NCBI GenBank assembly: GCA_013298145.1
Contig: JAAFJO010000013.1
Location: forward strand, 1 to 32,095
From: Betaproteobacteria bacterium
Lineage (GTDB): Bacteria > Pseudomonadota > Gammaproteobacteria > Burkholderiales > Casimicrobiaceae
Direction: 5' to 3'
DNA length: 32,095 nt
A model generated the notes under the pieces. That model searched no databases and had not been told where the DNA came from. It saw nothing but the letters and a program-made list of their open reading frames with translations. The translations under genes and the position numbers were made by a program. This document shows, in pieces, positions 1 to 8,674 of this stretch (positions within the stretch are counted from its first letter, which is position 1; each line of letters begins with the position of its first letter).

Positions 1-123
1 GCTGTCTATTCGCGAGCATTCACATGACGGAAAACGAAGTTATGCAGGATACTGAATAGCTAGTGGACCGACATGGGTTTCGCCGTGGCCGACCGGCTCG
101 ATCAAAATGAAGCGACCTGGGTA

Positions 124-1140
124 TGAACTGACTCCCAGAACTTGGACAGTCATTATCCAGGGGATTAGGCGGTGTTTCTCAATCGGTATTTCACCGGACT
201 GAGTGCTTGTGGACCGAGCTTGATGCGCTTGTGGTTGTAGCAGTGCATGTAATCGTGAATGCCTCGTTTGATCGTCTCAATGTTTCCAGGCGTCGATAGA
301 TGGAAATAGTCGGCCGTCAGCGTGCCAAAGAAGCTCTCGATGACCGCATTGTCGAAGCAGTTGCCTTTACGGGTCATGCGTTGCGTGACGCCCAGACGCG
401 CGGACATCGCTCGAAGCGACTTCATCTTGTACTGCCATCGCTGATCCGACTGTACCGTCAGCTCTGTGCTCGACTTTGATCGCACAAGTGCTGTCCGAGA
501 CGTCTTGGAAACCAGCTCGAATACTGGCCGCCGTGCCATCTAGTGCGAAATGATCTCGCCGTTGTAGAGGTCCATGCAGGCCAATAAGTACAGCTTATGC
601 CCTTTCACGTTGAATTCGTTGACGTCGGTCACCCACTTCTGGTTTGGGGCAGTCGCGCTGAAGTCGCGCTTCAGGATGTTCGGTAAATGCGCATCACTCG
701 CGCCCGCGGGGTGTCGCAGTCTTTTCTTCGCACGGATCAGCGCTCGCAAGCCCATCGATTGCATCATGCGCAGGACACACTTGTGATTAACCGATTGCGC
801 CATCGAATTACGCAGCGCTGCTGTGATTCGCCCACATCTATAGCGCCCCTTGTGCTCGTCATAGATAGCGCGAATTCTGGTTCGCATGTCGCCCTGCAAT
901 TGAGTCCGTTGGATCGCCTAGCGTTGATAGTAGAACGTGCCATAAGCAAGGCCTGCGACTTGCAACAAATTAACCAGCTCATCATGATGCCTCAACCCGG
1001 CTATCAGGCGCGCTTTGTCTACACAGGTGATCGCTTTGACCGGATCAACGACTGTAGCTACTTTAGACATGACCTGCCCCTGCCACCGGACCAATGATTC
1101 ATCCGAGAATCCGGTCGCTGATCCTGCACCGATTCCTGTA
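124..1140 (-). mobile_element. IS3-family (IS150-like) element remnant
   Basis: The left end carries a sequence typical of IS3-family termini (about 124-149, beginning TGAACTGACTCCC and running into TTGGACAGT). The interior holds the orfB relic described separately. No matching right terminus or complete orfA is visible: homology fades near 1100-1140, and another IS relic starts at about 1160, so the element is truncated on the orfA side. It is dead by coding decay. The family assignment rests on protein motifs; the terminus call is from memory of IS150-group ends. Confidence 0.7.
165..1070 (-). pseudogene. IS3-family (IS150-like) transposase orfB, two in-frame stops
   Basis: Reading the minus strand from an ATG at 1070 gives one continuous transposase frame interrupted by two TAG codons. 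One lies just after the segment GLAYGTFYYQR; the other (540-542) lies between NGEIISH and ARRPVFELVSK. The N-terminal part has the usual orfB sequence (IRAIYDEHKGRY, VNHKCVLRMMQ). The integrase core keeps the first Asp (WVTDVNEF), the second Asp (QSDQRWQY, normally HSDQGWQY) and the Glu (CFDNAVIESFFG). Both stops sit where related proteins usually have Gln, consistent with single C-to-T changes. No intact orfA is present. This is a degraded transposase with no expected activity. Confidence 0.88.
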
Positions 1141-1201
1141 CCGCTTACAAGTTACAAATATCGGCTTCTTTGTTGCCAAGCAGCGCTAGCTTAAGCCCGT
1201 G

Positions 1202-2035
1202 CTACTTGGCAAATTCACATGGTGTGCGCCAGGCTAGCGCAGAGTGGGGGCAGCTCTCGTTATGCTGCCCTCCCCACGTCTCGATTTTGCTTCGGACGTC
1301 GTTAAGGCTCATGAACCAGTGCTCGTTCAGACATTCCTGGCGAAGCCGCCCGTTAAAGCGCTCAATCGTTGCGTTGTCCGTCGGCGTACTAGGTCTGCTG
1401 AACTCAATTTCGATCCCGCGCTCGTACGCCCATTTGTCCATCGCCTTACTGATGAACTCTCTGCCGTTATCTGTCTTCACCGTGTTCGGTGCGCCACGTT
1501 ACTCCGCTATTGCATCAACAACCTTGACCACGTCTTCTCCCTTCAGGCTCTGACCGACATGGATCGATAGACATTCGCGCGTGAAGCAATCGACCGCGGT
1601 GAGCATGCGCAACTTTTATCCGTCAAACAGGTTGTCAGCTACGAAATCCATGCCCCACACTTGATTGGCGTACGCAGCAATTGCGTTGGGCTGCCCCGGC
1701 TGCGCCGCTTTTTTTCGCTTCGGACGCTTCAGCAGCAGCAATAGTCCTTGCTCGAGATAGAGTCGACACACCCGCTTGTGATCATCAGTAAAGCCCTCGC
1801 GCCACAACAGCACGTGCACTCGGCGAGAACCGTAGTACACGCGAGTTGCCGCAATCTCGCTAGTACGCGCTTTTAGCTGCGAGCTGTCGCGCGCTGTCGA
1901 GTAGAACTAGACACGCTTCGCGACAGCCGCAGCGCTTCGCAAACCTGGCGTATCCCCGCCCGATAACGTGCAATCAAGTCGTCGGCTAACTCGCGCTTGC
2001 GTGAGCGCCTCAAAGCTTTTCTGACAGCACGTGCT
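1202..2035 (-). pseudogene. IS407-like IS3-family transposase orfB, degraded
   Basis: The C-terminal part reads TDNGREFISKAMDKWAYERG and then TPTDNATIERFNGRLRQECL, the classic second-Asp and Glu regions of IS407/IS401-type orfB. The N-terminal part reads YYGSRRVHVLLWREG, HKRVCRLYLEQGL and WGMDFVADNLFDG. The frame is broken by TAA at 1616-1618 and TAA at 1499-1501, and by a frameshift near 1880-1920 between the LRLSRSV segment and QLKARTSEIA. A related fragment at about 7480-7951 lacks the second of these stops, having an Arg codon there, which shows the stop arose after divergence. Nonfunctional. Confidence 0.85.
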
Positions 2036-2276
2036 GCAACATGATCTTGTCGAGACTCAGATCAGCAACGAGACGCTTCAACTTGCCGTTCTCCTCCTCT
2101 AGCTGCTTTATTTTGCGAAGCTCGCTCGGCCCCATGCCGCCGTCCTTCTACCGCCATGTGTAGAGCGTCGCATCACTGATACCCATCTTGCGACAAATTT
2201 CTTCAACCCGCCTGTCCAGCTCCAACTGCTTCAACGCGTGCGCAATCTGCGCTTCAGTAAACCGACCCTTCTTCAT
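2010..2276 (-). pseudogene. IS407-like transposase orfA with one internal stop
   Basis: From the ATG at 2276 the frame reads MKKGRFTEAQIAHALKQLE, then EEICRKMGISDATLYTWR, a TAG at 2148-2150, then a Leu-zipper-like segment (LRKIKQLEEENGKLKRLV) ending SEKL and TGA at 2010. This is the small HTH-leucine-zipper protein that binds the ends of IS3-family elements and is normally fused to orfB by frameshifting. About 88 codons is the normal length. The TAG falls at the junction between the HTH and the zipper. It belongs to the same dead element as the adjacent orfB relic. Confidence 0.85.
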
Positions 2277-3313
2277 GGCATCTACTCCTTCAAGAGACGT
2301 GAATCATGCCGAAATCTCTACCTTTGAAGTTTCCATAACTCTGGTGTGGGGTCGCAATGAGCGGAGACAAGTTTGTCATTACCTTTGCGGTGAGTACTTG
2401 CACAACGGTCATTGCACTGAACCTAGCTAAACTATCTCGCCGTAGAGCACAAATGCGTCCATTCTTATCCTAATCGTACGACCACTTGCCTCACGAAGCG
2501 CGTACTCGAGAAGTCTGATCGTTTGGCGTAAACCATCGTCTGGTTGGCCGCGATCTGAAACCCCGGGGAACGGACGATAAGGGACTACGGTTCGCGCACT
2601 CGAGCCGACGAGCTCTTCTGAAAGTAGTACTACCGCCAATTCCAGCATTCGCAACGTAATTACTACCCCCCCATTTGGACCGATAAGTCGGGGAGGCATC
2701 GCCGTAGCTGTGACCCCAATAACCTCGGCAAGCGATTCGATATTGTTCTGAATTGGGTGCTGCGCAGAACCCGCAAAGCGGGGCGAGGGCAAACGATGAA
2801 CCGCCGTTGAAGCAAGGCAAACCATCTCACGCTGTGAATTCGGTCTGTGCTGTGGATTCTGCAGGTCTTCCCCGCGGAAGAAGATACGAAGTAGATAGGA
2901 GCTAAGTTTCATCCACCCAGTGTTCCGCTAATGCCATGCTAAGGCAAATGACCGCAGCATGTCATTCTGTTGAGAATGTTGCGCTGCGGATTCCTCGATA
3001 CCCGCGGTCTGCAAAGGACGACCACATCTCACTCAAGCCCTAGGCGAAGGGCGTCGCGGGCCTGATAGGGGGTCCAGCCCCGAATTGGGTACCAAACTTC
3101 TCACGCGAGGTGCGAATAATCAGCTGGAATTTGCCGAGGTCGCGATGACGTCCCAAACTGCTACTCCGGTACACGAGTGTGCAGAGCATAGATCGACCCT
3201 CACCTTTTTCCTTGTGGAGCGGTGTGTACGAGTTAGCGTGGCGCGTTCTCTAGCATGGACTAACCCCGATTTCCCAGACACTTCACGTGTATCGAAATTG
3301 AATGAGTCAGACG
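2277..3313. other. About 1 kb without a recognisable gene
   Basis: This stretch separates two dead IS elements. It contains an open frame of 161 codons on the minus strand (2427-2912) and one of 94 codons on the plus strand (3085-3369). Neither shows a family motif, a convincing ribosome binding site or a conserved neighbour. The plus frame runs into the IS51-like orfA relic out of phase. The outer end of the IS407-like element probably lies near 2335-2360, but I could not define it. I regard the region as decayed, non-coding sequence with a small chance that the 161-codon frame is real. Confidence 0.4.
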
Positions 3314-3660
3314 ATGAGTGGAAAGACAAAGTCGCCGTACCCGGAGGCGTTTCGACAGTAGATCGTTGAATTAGTGGCCAGCGGTCGGGAGGTGGGCGAA
3401 TTGGAGCGCGAGTTCAATGCGAACTCGCAAAGCATTCACAAAGGGGAGAAGAAGGCAGGACGGCTGGCCGACCTGCCACGCGGCACGGAAATCATCAAGG
3501 CACATCGTGCGGTGAAGGCAGCCGTGGAGCGAAACGCGCTCATAGGAGCGGAGCGCGAAAAGTTGTAACGCCTGCGGCGCGAGAATCGGAAGCTCAACCT
3601 CGAACGCGATATCTTGTCAAAGGCTACGGCCTGGTTTCCACACAAAAGCGAGAAGACGTC
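3314..3660 (+). pseudogene. IS3-family (IS51-like) transposase orfA, two internal stops
   Basis: From the ATG at 3314 the frame reads MSGKTKSPYPEAFRQ, a TAG at 3359-3361, then IVELVASGREVGELEREF, an HTH region that is poorly conserved in its middle part, a TAA at 3566-3568, then RLRRENRKLNLERDILSKA and TAWF. The last segment is the signature of orfA proteins of the IS3/IS51 groups (leucine-zipper end of the HTH protein). Two stops make it nonfunctional. It lies immediately upstream of the matching orfB relic. Confidence 0.85.
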
Positions 3661-3678
3661 GCTGGGATATAACGGCTA

Positions 3679-4574
3679 ATGGATCGGATCGTGGCGAACC
3701 AGGCCGACGCGGAGGTACGGCTGCGCGTCATCGCCGCTGACGCGCGCTCGCTGGGAGTATCGCGAAGCGGCTACTCCGACTGGAAACGGCGGATATCATC
3801 GCCGCGTGCTGTCGAGAACGCTGCATTCGCAGAGGCGATCACGCGCGTATGCGCCCAGAGCGATGAAATCTACGGAGCGAAGAAGGTGCAGGCCCAGCTC
3901 CGCGACGCCGGAGTTGAGAGCCACGAGGTGGGCTGGGCGACGGTAGGCAAGAACCGCGTGGCTCACCTGATGCGGGCACAGCGACTGCGTGGCATCAGCC
4001 GCCGTCGAGCCTTCACCGTGACCACCGAACGCACCAAGCGTACCCGGGAGCGACCGGTCCCCGATTTGGTGGGTCGGCGATTCATCGCCGATGCGCTCAA
4101 TCAACTGTGGGTGGCCGACATCACCTATGTTCCGACGTGGGCCGGGTTTGTGTATCTGGAAATCGTACTCGATGCGTGGAGCGGTCGGATCGTGGGCTAG
4201 CAGATTAGCAAGAGCTTGCACACGCAGCCCGTGCTCGATGCGCTCAACATGGCGCTGTTGACGCGAAAGCCCGACGTGGTGATCCATCACAGCGATCAGG
4301 GCTGTCAATACACAAGTCTGGCCATCGCTGTGGCGAATTCGGTGTTCGGCCCTTGATGGAAACCGTGGGCGAAGCCTACGACAACGCGATGGCGGAGAGT
4401 TTCTTCGCGAGTCTCGAGCACGAACTGCTTGCGCGGCGCAGCTTCAAGAGCAAGGTATGGGCGAAGGCCGCGCTCTTTACGTACATCGAAGCCTGGTACG
4501 CCCCCCGGCGGCGTCACTCGGGCGTTGACTATTTATCGCCGACGAAATTTGAAGTAAAAACGCGAAACACTTAG
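3679..4574 (+). pseudogene. IS3-family (IS51-like) transposase orfB, stop plus frameshift
   Basis: The first 173 codons contain the N-terminal orfB region (SRSGYSDWKRR, YGAKKVQAQLRDAG) and the first catalytic Asp (LWVADITYVPTWAG). TAG at 4198-4200 follows GRIVG. The frame then continues through VVIHHSDQGCQYTSLAIA with the second Asp and is lost near 4335. It resumes in another phase with GVRPLMETVGEAYDNAMAESFFASLE, which holds the catalytic Glu, and ends at 4574 after YLSPTKFEVKTRNT. All three DDE residues survive, so decay is recent, but at least two lesions inactivate it. Confidence 0.88.
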
Positions 4575-4757
4575 AGCAACGGATTATCCATAGCGCCGCG
4601 CCCGTCAGACCGAAGGGCCAGCACGAGCGCGGCAACATGGATATCCCTGCGCATAGAAAACGAGGCATCGGAGATTAAAAACGTTGCCTCGCGATCACTG
4701 GAGAATCTCCAGCCCTTCACTGTCCGTTGAAACGGCGTCAGTCCAAGTCCAATCGCG

Positions 4758-5203
4758 GGTGTCATCACTGATCCGATACCCGCTTGGATGACCTTTGTCG
4801 CTGGATCGGTTGCATGCACGCTTGCAAGTACGGGGTAGCTATGATCGCGAGTGCCTGCGAGTTCGATGCCGCAAACGTGGCGTAAAGCGTTACTGGAGCA
4901 ATCGCCTACGGTACTGCTTTAGGGACAAGTGTCGAGAGCGCACCCGAGCGCATCAAGATTGTGTTTCGTGTGGGCGCAGCACGGGGAACGGCAGTCACGG
5001 GTACTGCAGCAGCAGGAAGTGCGGCGGCACCTGCTTCGGTTGCCTTAGCCTCAGCGGTCGACTGCACTGGTGCACAACCAGTTCTTATCAATGGCTCATG
5101 GGGATTGGCCTTATTGCTCGCGTGCTTACTTGCTTCGGGTTACGTGGCGCACCATCGAGTATTCAACGCGTCGGCGAGGGAGACGTTTGTTGATTTTCCG
5201 TAG
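4758..5203 (+). pseudogene. Relic C-terminus of a DUF11-like surface protein with a CTERM-like anchor
   Basis: In one frame from 4758 the sequence reads GVITDPIPAWMTFVAGSV and CTLAST, which resembles the TDPIPAGLTFVPGS signature of DUF11-type repeat proteins. After a frameshift near 4836 it continues MIASACEFDAANVA, a TAA at 4883-4885, VTGAIAYGTALGTS and FRVGAARGTAVTGTA. It ends with an Ala-rich spacer, the segment QPVLINGSWGLALLLACLL, a hydrophobic helix and a short basic tail (HHR). The arrangement of small-residue spacer, Trp-Gly, transmembrane helix and basic tail is like the IPTL/PEP-CTERM class of sorting signals, although the core motif is degenerate. The 5' part of the gene is missing, probably lost at the adjoining IS. 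Family assignment is moderate and the sorting-signal reading is an inference. Confidence 0.5.
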
Positions 5204-5709
5204 TTGACATGACGTCTTAGTTTGCGCTCATAACGCGCAAGCAGTGACTTGACGATACCAAGAAACCCTTCAAAAGCTAGCTTCGAAGGACTTGCATCAA
5301 GGAACTAACGAGTTCGCGAACTCTCCCTCCCTCGGACTGTTCTTGACGCATGTTCGCAAAAACACAGCGTCTAGGATGCTCAACGGCCCTGGCTAACCCC
5401 GTCGAGTTGCCTGCGTTATTGCGATACCCCACAACCAAGCAACAGAACTTTGCTTGACCAGAGCCGGGGGGATTTTGACGTCCTGCCGCCTAGGTTGACT
5501 CCCGCGCCAGACACTTGGTAACCGCGGCGTGATTCGCACTACTCAAAGTTACTTGTGCCCAGACGCTGATTCGACGCTACATTATGTCAACGGCATGTGC
5601 GTAGTGGATATTCCCACTCAAAATCACTCGAATTAACCTGCTGCCTGTTTGAGTCAAGAGGCACGAACGTGGTGTACCGACGAGACGGCACAGCCCAGAG
5701 GATTCGACG
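5204..5709. other. Intergenic region, no gene seen
   Basis: No open frame with recognisable content lies between the surface-protein relic and the next gene. A stem-loop-capable sequence occurs at 5267-5289 (CCTTC...GAAGG arms around the palindrome AAGCTAGCTT), but no T-run follows, so I do not call it a terminator. The promoter of the downstream gene should lie in the right part, but no strong -35/-10 pair stands out. Confidence 0.4.
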
Positions 5710-7281
5710 ATGGAAATTTCCGATCTCAACCAAAAATTTTGTGTGTATGCGGCGCATCTGCCGCTAGAGATCATTCGCCTCCTTGAACGAAGGTTAGAGC
5801 TAGCGACACGCGCCCTTACGTCCAATCGTACCGACTCAGCGGACTTGTTACTTTCGCTAGCCGAACAGCATGCGTTGATCGGCAACTATTTCTGTGCACA
5901 GTACTGCGCCCAGCTTTCTCTGATTGACTGCGAGAAGCGCACGATGTCATGTGTGCTCGCCTTCCTCTCGTCGTTGTTCGCATCTTGCGCTCAACCCGAA
6001 TTAGCGGACGAGTACCGGCGACGTACTCTTTTTTCTGGTTTCAATTCAACCTCGCTGGAACATACGATACGGGTAGCTGCGTACCTCGCCAGCAGCTATC
6101 TAGAGTCTAAGCTGTATTCTCAAGCGAGAAAAATATGTATCGAAGCGCGTACAGAAGGATCAGCGCAGAGAGATGATTTGCACGTAGCGTCACGCAGGTT
6201 ACAGCTTACGCTAATCGAAATTCGCGCTTGTGTGCTCGAAGGCGATACCGAGGGCGCATCGCACATCCTTGAAATGGCAAGAACGCTGTGCGCAAGAGTT
6301 GAGTCACCGGTTGCGAAAGCCGAGCTGGAGGGAACTGCCCTCATGCTAGAGGTGTCGCGTGCCGCCCCAAGTACTAGCCTACCTCTTGCAAAATTCCGAA
6401 CTCGAAGTGCGCTTTTGGCCGCAACGCAACAGCATTTGAAGCGAAGGCAGTTATGTGAATGGATGCTTAGCGCCGTCAGCTCGTCACACTGCGTCGTCTC
6501 CCAGGCTGTCGTAGTGTCTGAAATGATACGAGCAGATTTGGATTTACTACGATTGCGAACTTCTGAGGAGCTAGCTATGGCCAGACGGCTGCTCCAGGGA
6601 AAAGGCGAGGAACGCGCGCGTATCGACGTACAGCAGAGCGTGCTTCGAGCTGAACTAAATGCGCTTGAAGGGAAGCTCAATCAACGACCTCGTGTGCGAA
6701 AACATGCCCTCGCCGAAAACTCAAAGGCCGCTGTCGACTTCGCTCAGGCGGGCATAGACGCGGCGACACGCTCACTTTCAGCTAGTCTAAACACTATTCG
6801 CGGCGGAAGATCTGTCGTAGCCATACGCTGCACGACTCAAGATAATGAGCTTGCTTGGCAAGTGGTATCCTTTCTCCGAAGAGTCTCAGAGTTTCAGGTG
6901 GTCGAGCAGCTTGGTCGCGACCTAATCGTTTGCGTTTCTGGACTCGGGGCGGGAAGGCTGCGACATTTAATGGAAAGGGTTCGATTTAAATTGGCTCGCT
7001 CACCGCAATTGTCTACGCTCTTTGTCGATGTCATTAAGTGCGGCGTGGTTAGTCGAAATCAGACGGCCAACCTCTCGGAGTTGCTAACGTGGTTACTCAA
7101 GCTGCAACCGCTTAAATCTAACAACAGGTACGGCTATCTTGTGCGATCATATCCGGGGGGCCGGAGGAATGAGGGGTCGGGCGGTTCTGCAGGTGAAGCA
7201 TGCAAAGCAGCAGAACCGATTACTTTGCAACCAATTGACCCGAGAGAAGATGAGCGGGTTAGTCGAGTGCTAGCAGCATGA
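5710..7281 (+). CDS. Helical-repeat protein with a degenerate GGDEF-like C-terminal domain
   Basis: This 523-residue intact ORF starts at an ATG preceded by AGAGGA about 8 bases upstream. Residues about 20-340 are almost all amphipathic helices with TPR-like character (for example AEQHALIGNYFCAQYCAQL and AYLASSYLESKLYSQARKI). Residues about 365-475 resemble a GGDEF fold that has lost its signature: SVVAIRCTTQ in place of the first strand, GRDLIVCVSG where active enzymes have GG(D/E)EF, and a C-terminal helix LSELLTWLLKLQ. If so, it cannot make cyclic di-GMP and may be a sensor or scaffold. No signal peptide or membrane helix is seen. Base composition is less GC-rich than the operon to the right. 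The GGDEF relation is by eye only; the protein could simply be an unassigned TPR protein. Confidence 0.6.
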   Translation: MEISDLNQKFCVYAAHLPLEIIRLLERRLELATRALTSNRTDSADLLLSLAEQHALIGNYFCAQYCAQLSLIDCEKRTMSCVLAFLSSLFASCAQPELADEYRRRTLFSGFNSTSLEHTIRVAAYLASSYLESKLYSQARKICIEARTEGSAQRDDLHVASRRLQLTLIEIRACVLEGDTEGASHILEMARTLCARVESPVAKAELEGTALMLEVSRAAPSTSLPLAKFRTRSALLAATQQHLKRRQLCEWMLSAVSSSHCVVSQAVVVSEMIRADLDLLRLRTSEELAMARRLLQGKGEERARIDVQQSVLRAELNALEGKLNQRPRVRKHALAENSKAAVDFAQAGIDAATRSLSASLNTIRGGRSVVAIRCTTQDNELAWQVVSFLRRVSEFQVVEQLGRDLIVCVSGLGAGRLRHLMERVRFKLARSPQLSTLFVDVIKCGVVSRNQTANLSELLTWLLKLQPLKSNNRYGYLVRSYPGGRRNEGSGGSAGEACKAAEPITLQPIDPREDERVSRVLAA

Positions 7282-7479
7282 GGATATCTTGCTGTTTACT
7301 CGCTCTAGGGTAATCTCGGCGACTAATCTCTCTTATCAATGGATTTCATGATTGCTTCGCTCACGATGCTTTGCTTATTGATGGCGAGCGCCAAAATGTT
7401 CTAGTTAGCGCCACCAGTGAGAACCGGACGTTACTTGGCGGAGTGAGCAACTGACTTGCACTAGTCGCCGTACCGCACA

Positions 7480-7951
7480 CAAGTGGAGAACTTCAGCTTC
7501 TTCGTTGCTCTGCAGCACGGGCTCAGGCCCGTGCTGCAAAGCAAATTCGCGTGGCATACGCCAGGCTCGCGCAGCGTACGGACGACTCTCGTTGTAGTGG
7601 GTTCGCCAAGCCTCGATTTTGCGCTTCGCATCGTCGAGGCTCATAAACCAAAGTTCGTACAAACGCTCCTGGTGCCGTCGCCCGTTGAAGCTCTCGATTG
7701 TGGGTTTAGCGGTTGGCTTCCCTGGGCGGCTAAAGTCGACCTTAACGCCACATTCATACGCCCAATTGTCCATCGCTTTGCTGATGAATTCACTGCCGTT
7801 GTAGTTTCGGCCGCTTCGCTTAACTTGCTGCGCGAGTTAGCCTTCACTTAAATTTCATTTTCTGTCTTCACCGTCTTCGGCGCACCGCGTCGCTCAGCAA
7901 CAGCCTCAATGACATTGACCACATCATCCCCCATCAGGATCTGGCCTACAA
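7480..7951 (-). pseudogene. Fragment of a second IS407-like transposase orfB, with a 59-bp insertion
   Basis: The minus strand encodes GDDVVNVIEAVAERRGAPKTVKT, then is interrupted, then continues NGSEFISKAMDNWAYECGVK and RPGKPTAKPTIESFNGRRHQE to AWRMPREFA. Only the 3' half of orfB remains. It matches the copy at 1202-1560, including non-coding sequence past the C-terminus (compare 1164-1215 with 7494-7550). Relative to that copy, about 59 bases are inserted at 7801-7860 between the codons for the KTD and NG residues, breaking the frame. Its natural stop is also lost, so the frame reads on to 7405. Nonfunctional. Confidence 0.85.
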
Positions 7952-7971
7952 GGTTTGATTAGACGAGCTAA

Positions 7972-8655
7972 TTAGCGTTGACCAGGACGCAGCAGGGTGC
8001 CATCGAGTTTGACCCTGCGTTGCGCAGGGGTGTTGATCCAACCTTGCACGACGAGCAACTCCGTAGCACCCGCAGGAAAGCGGCCGTAGTGCGGCACCTC
8101 GCCGCGATAAGTCATAGAGTCGCCCGCACATAGGTGATACTCGCGCTCGCCGATGCACATCACGAGTTCGCCCTGGATAACATGGTCAATCCAGAAACCA
8201 TCAAACTGCACCGGCTTCATCTGCTTACAGCCTTCGGGAGCGCGCATGCGCAACAGGCGAACCTGTAATTCCGGCAGCTCCATCACGCCAAGTTGCTCGA
8301 TCTGAACATGCGGGTTTTCATGATGAGCTAGCACAGCTTCAGGATGATTACGGCGAACCACCACCGGATCGCTCAGGCCGGCCGAGCTGCCGAACAGATC
8401 ACCTACTTCCATCCCCAGGGCGGACGCTAGCGCAGCTAGCACTGGCAATGACGGGATGCGTTCAGCCGACTCAATCTTCGACAACATCGCACCCGAGATT
8501 CCAGCCGCTCTCGCCAACTCGACGCCACTCATATCTCGGTGGATACGGTGGCCTCGCAGCCTCGCCCCAAGCACCTTGCTGATTGTGGCCGCAAATACGG
8601 CACTTGTATCGTCCACCACCTCTTCCAGCGGTTCGGTACGGCCTGAAGTTGACAT
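7972..8655 (-). CDS. XRE-family transcriptional regulator with a C-terminal cupin domain
   Basis: The product has 227 residues from the ATG at 8655. An upstream in-frame ATG at 8697 would overlap the receptor gene by 23 bases and is less likely. Residues about 28-85 form a helix-turn-helix (LGARLRGHRIHRDMSGVELA, ISGAMLSKIESAERIPSLPV) and residues about 150-215 a small cupin barrel (DHVIQGELVMCIG, AGDSMTYRGEVPHYG). Such proteins bind DNA through the HTH and a small ligand or metal in the cupin, and usually control neighbouring catabolic or transport genes. It starts 19 bases after the stop of the TonB receptor on the same strand, so the two form an operon. It is a good candidate regulator of the divergent promoter region. 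An IS fragment lies right behind its stop. Confidence 0.9.
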   Translation of the reverse strand: MSTSGRTEPLEEVVDDTSAVFAATISKVLGARLRGHRIHRDMSGVELARAAGISGAMLSKIESAERIPSLPVLAALASALGMEVGDLFGSSAGLSDPVVVRRNHPEAVLAHHENPHVQIEQLGVMELPELQVRLLRMRAPEGCKQMKPVQFDGFWIDHVIQGELVMCIGEREYHLCAGDSMTYRGEVPHYGRFPAGATELLVVQGWINTPAQRRVKLDGTLLRPGQR

Positions 8656-8674
8656 AGGGAACCGCGCGCGGGGC

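Noticed and set aside
2427..2912. 161-codon open frame on the minus strand
   Set aside because: No family motif, no convincing ribosome site and no genetic context; it lies in decayed sequence between two dead IS elements.
3085..3369. 94-codon open frame on the plus strand
   Set aside because: It overlaps the start of the IS51-like orfA relic in another phase and has no recognisable content.
5267..5289. Stem-loop as a rho-independent terminator
   Set aside because: No T-run follows the stem, and no intact upstream gene ends there.
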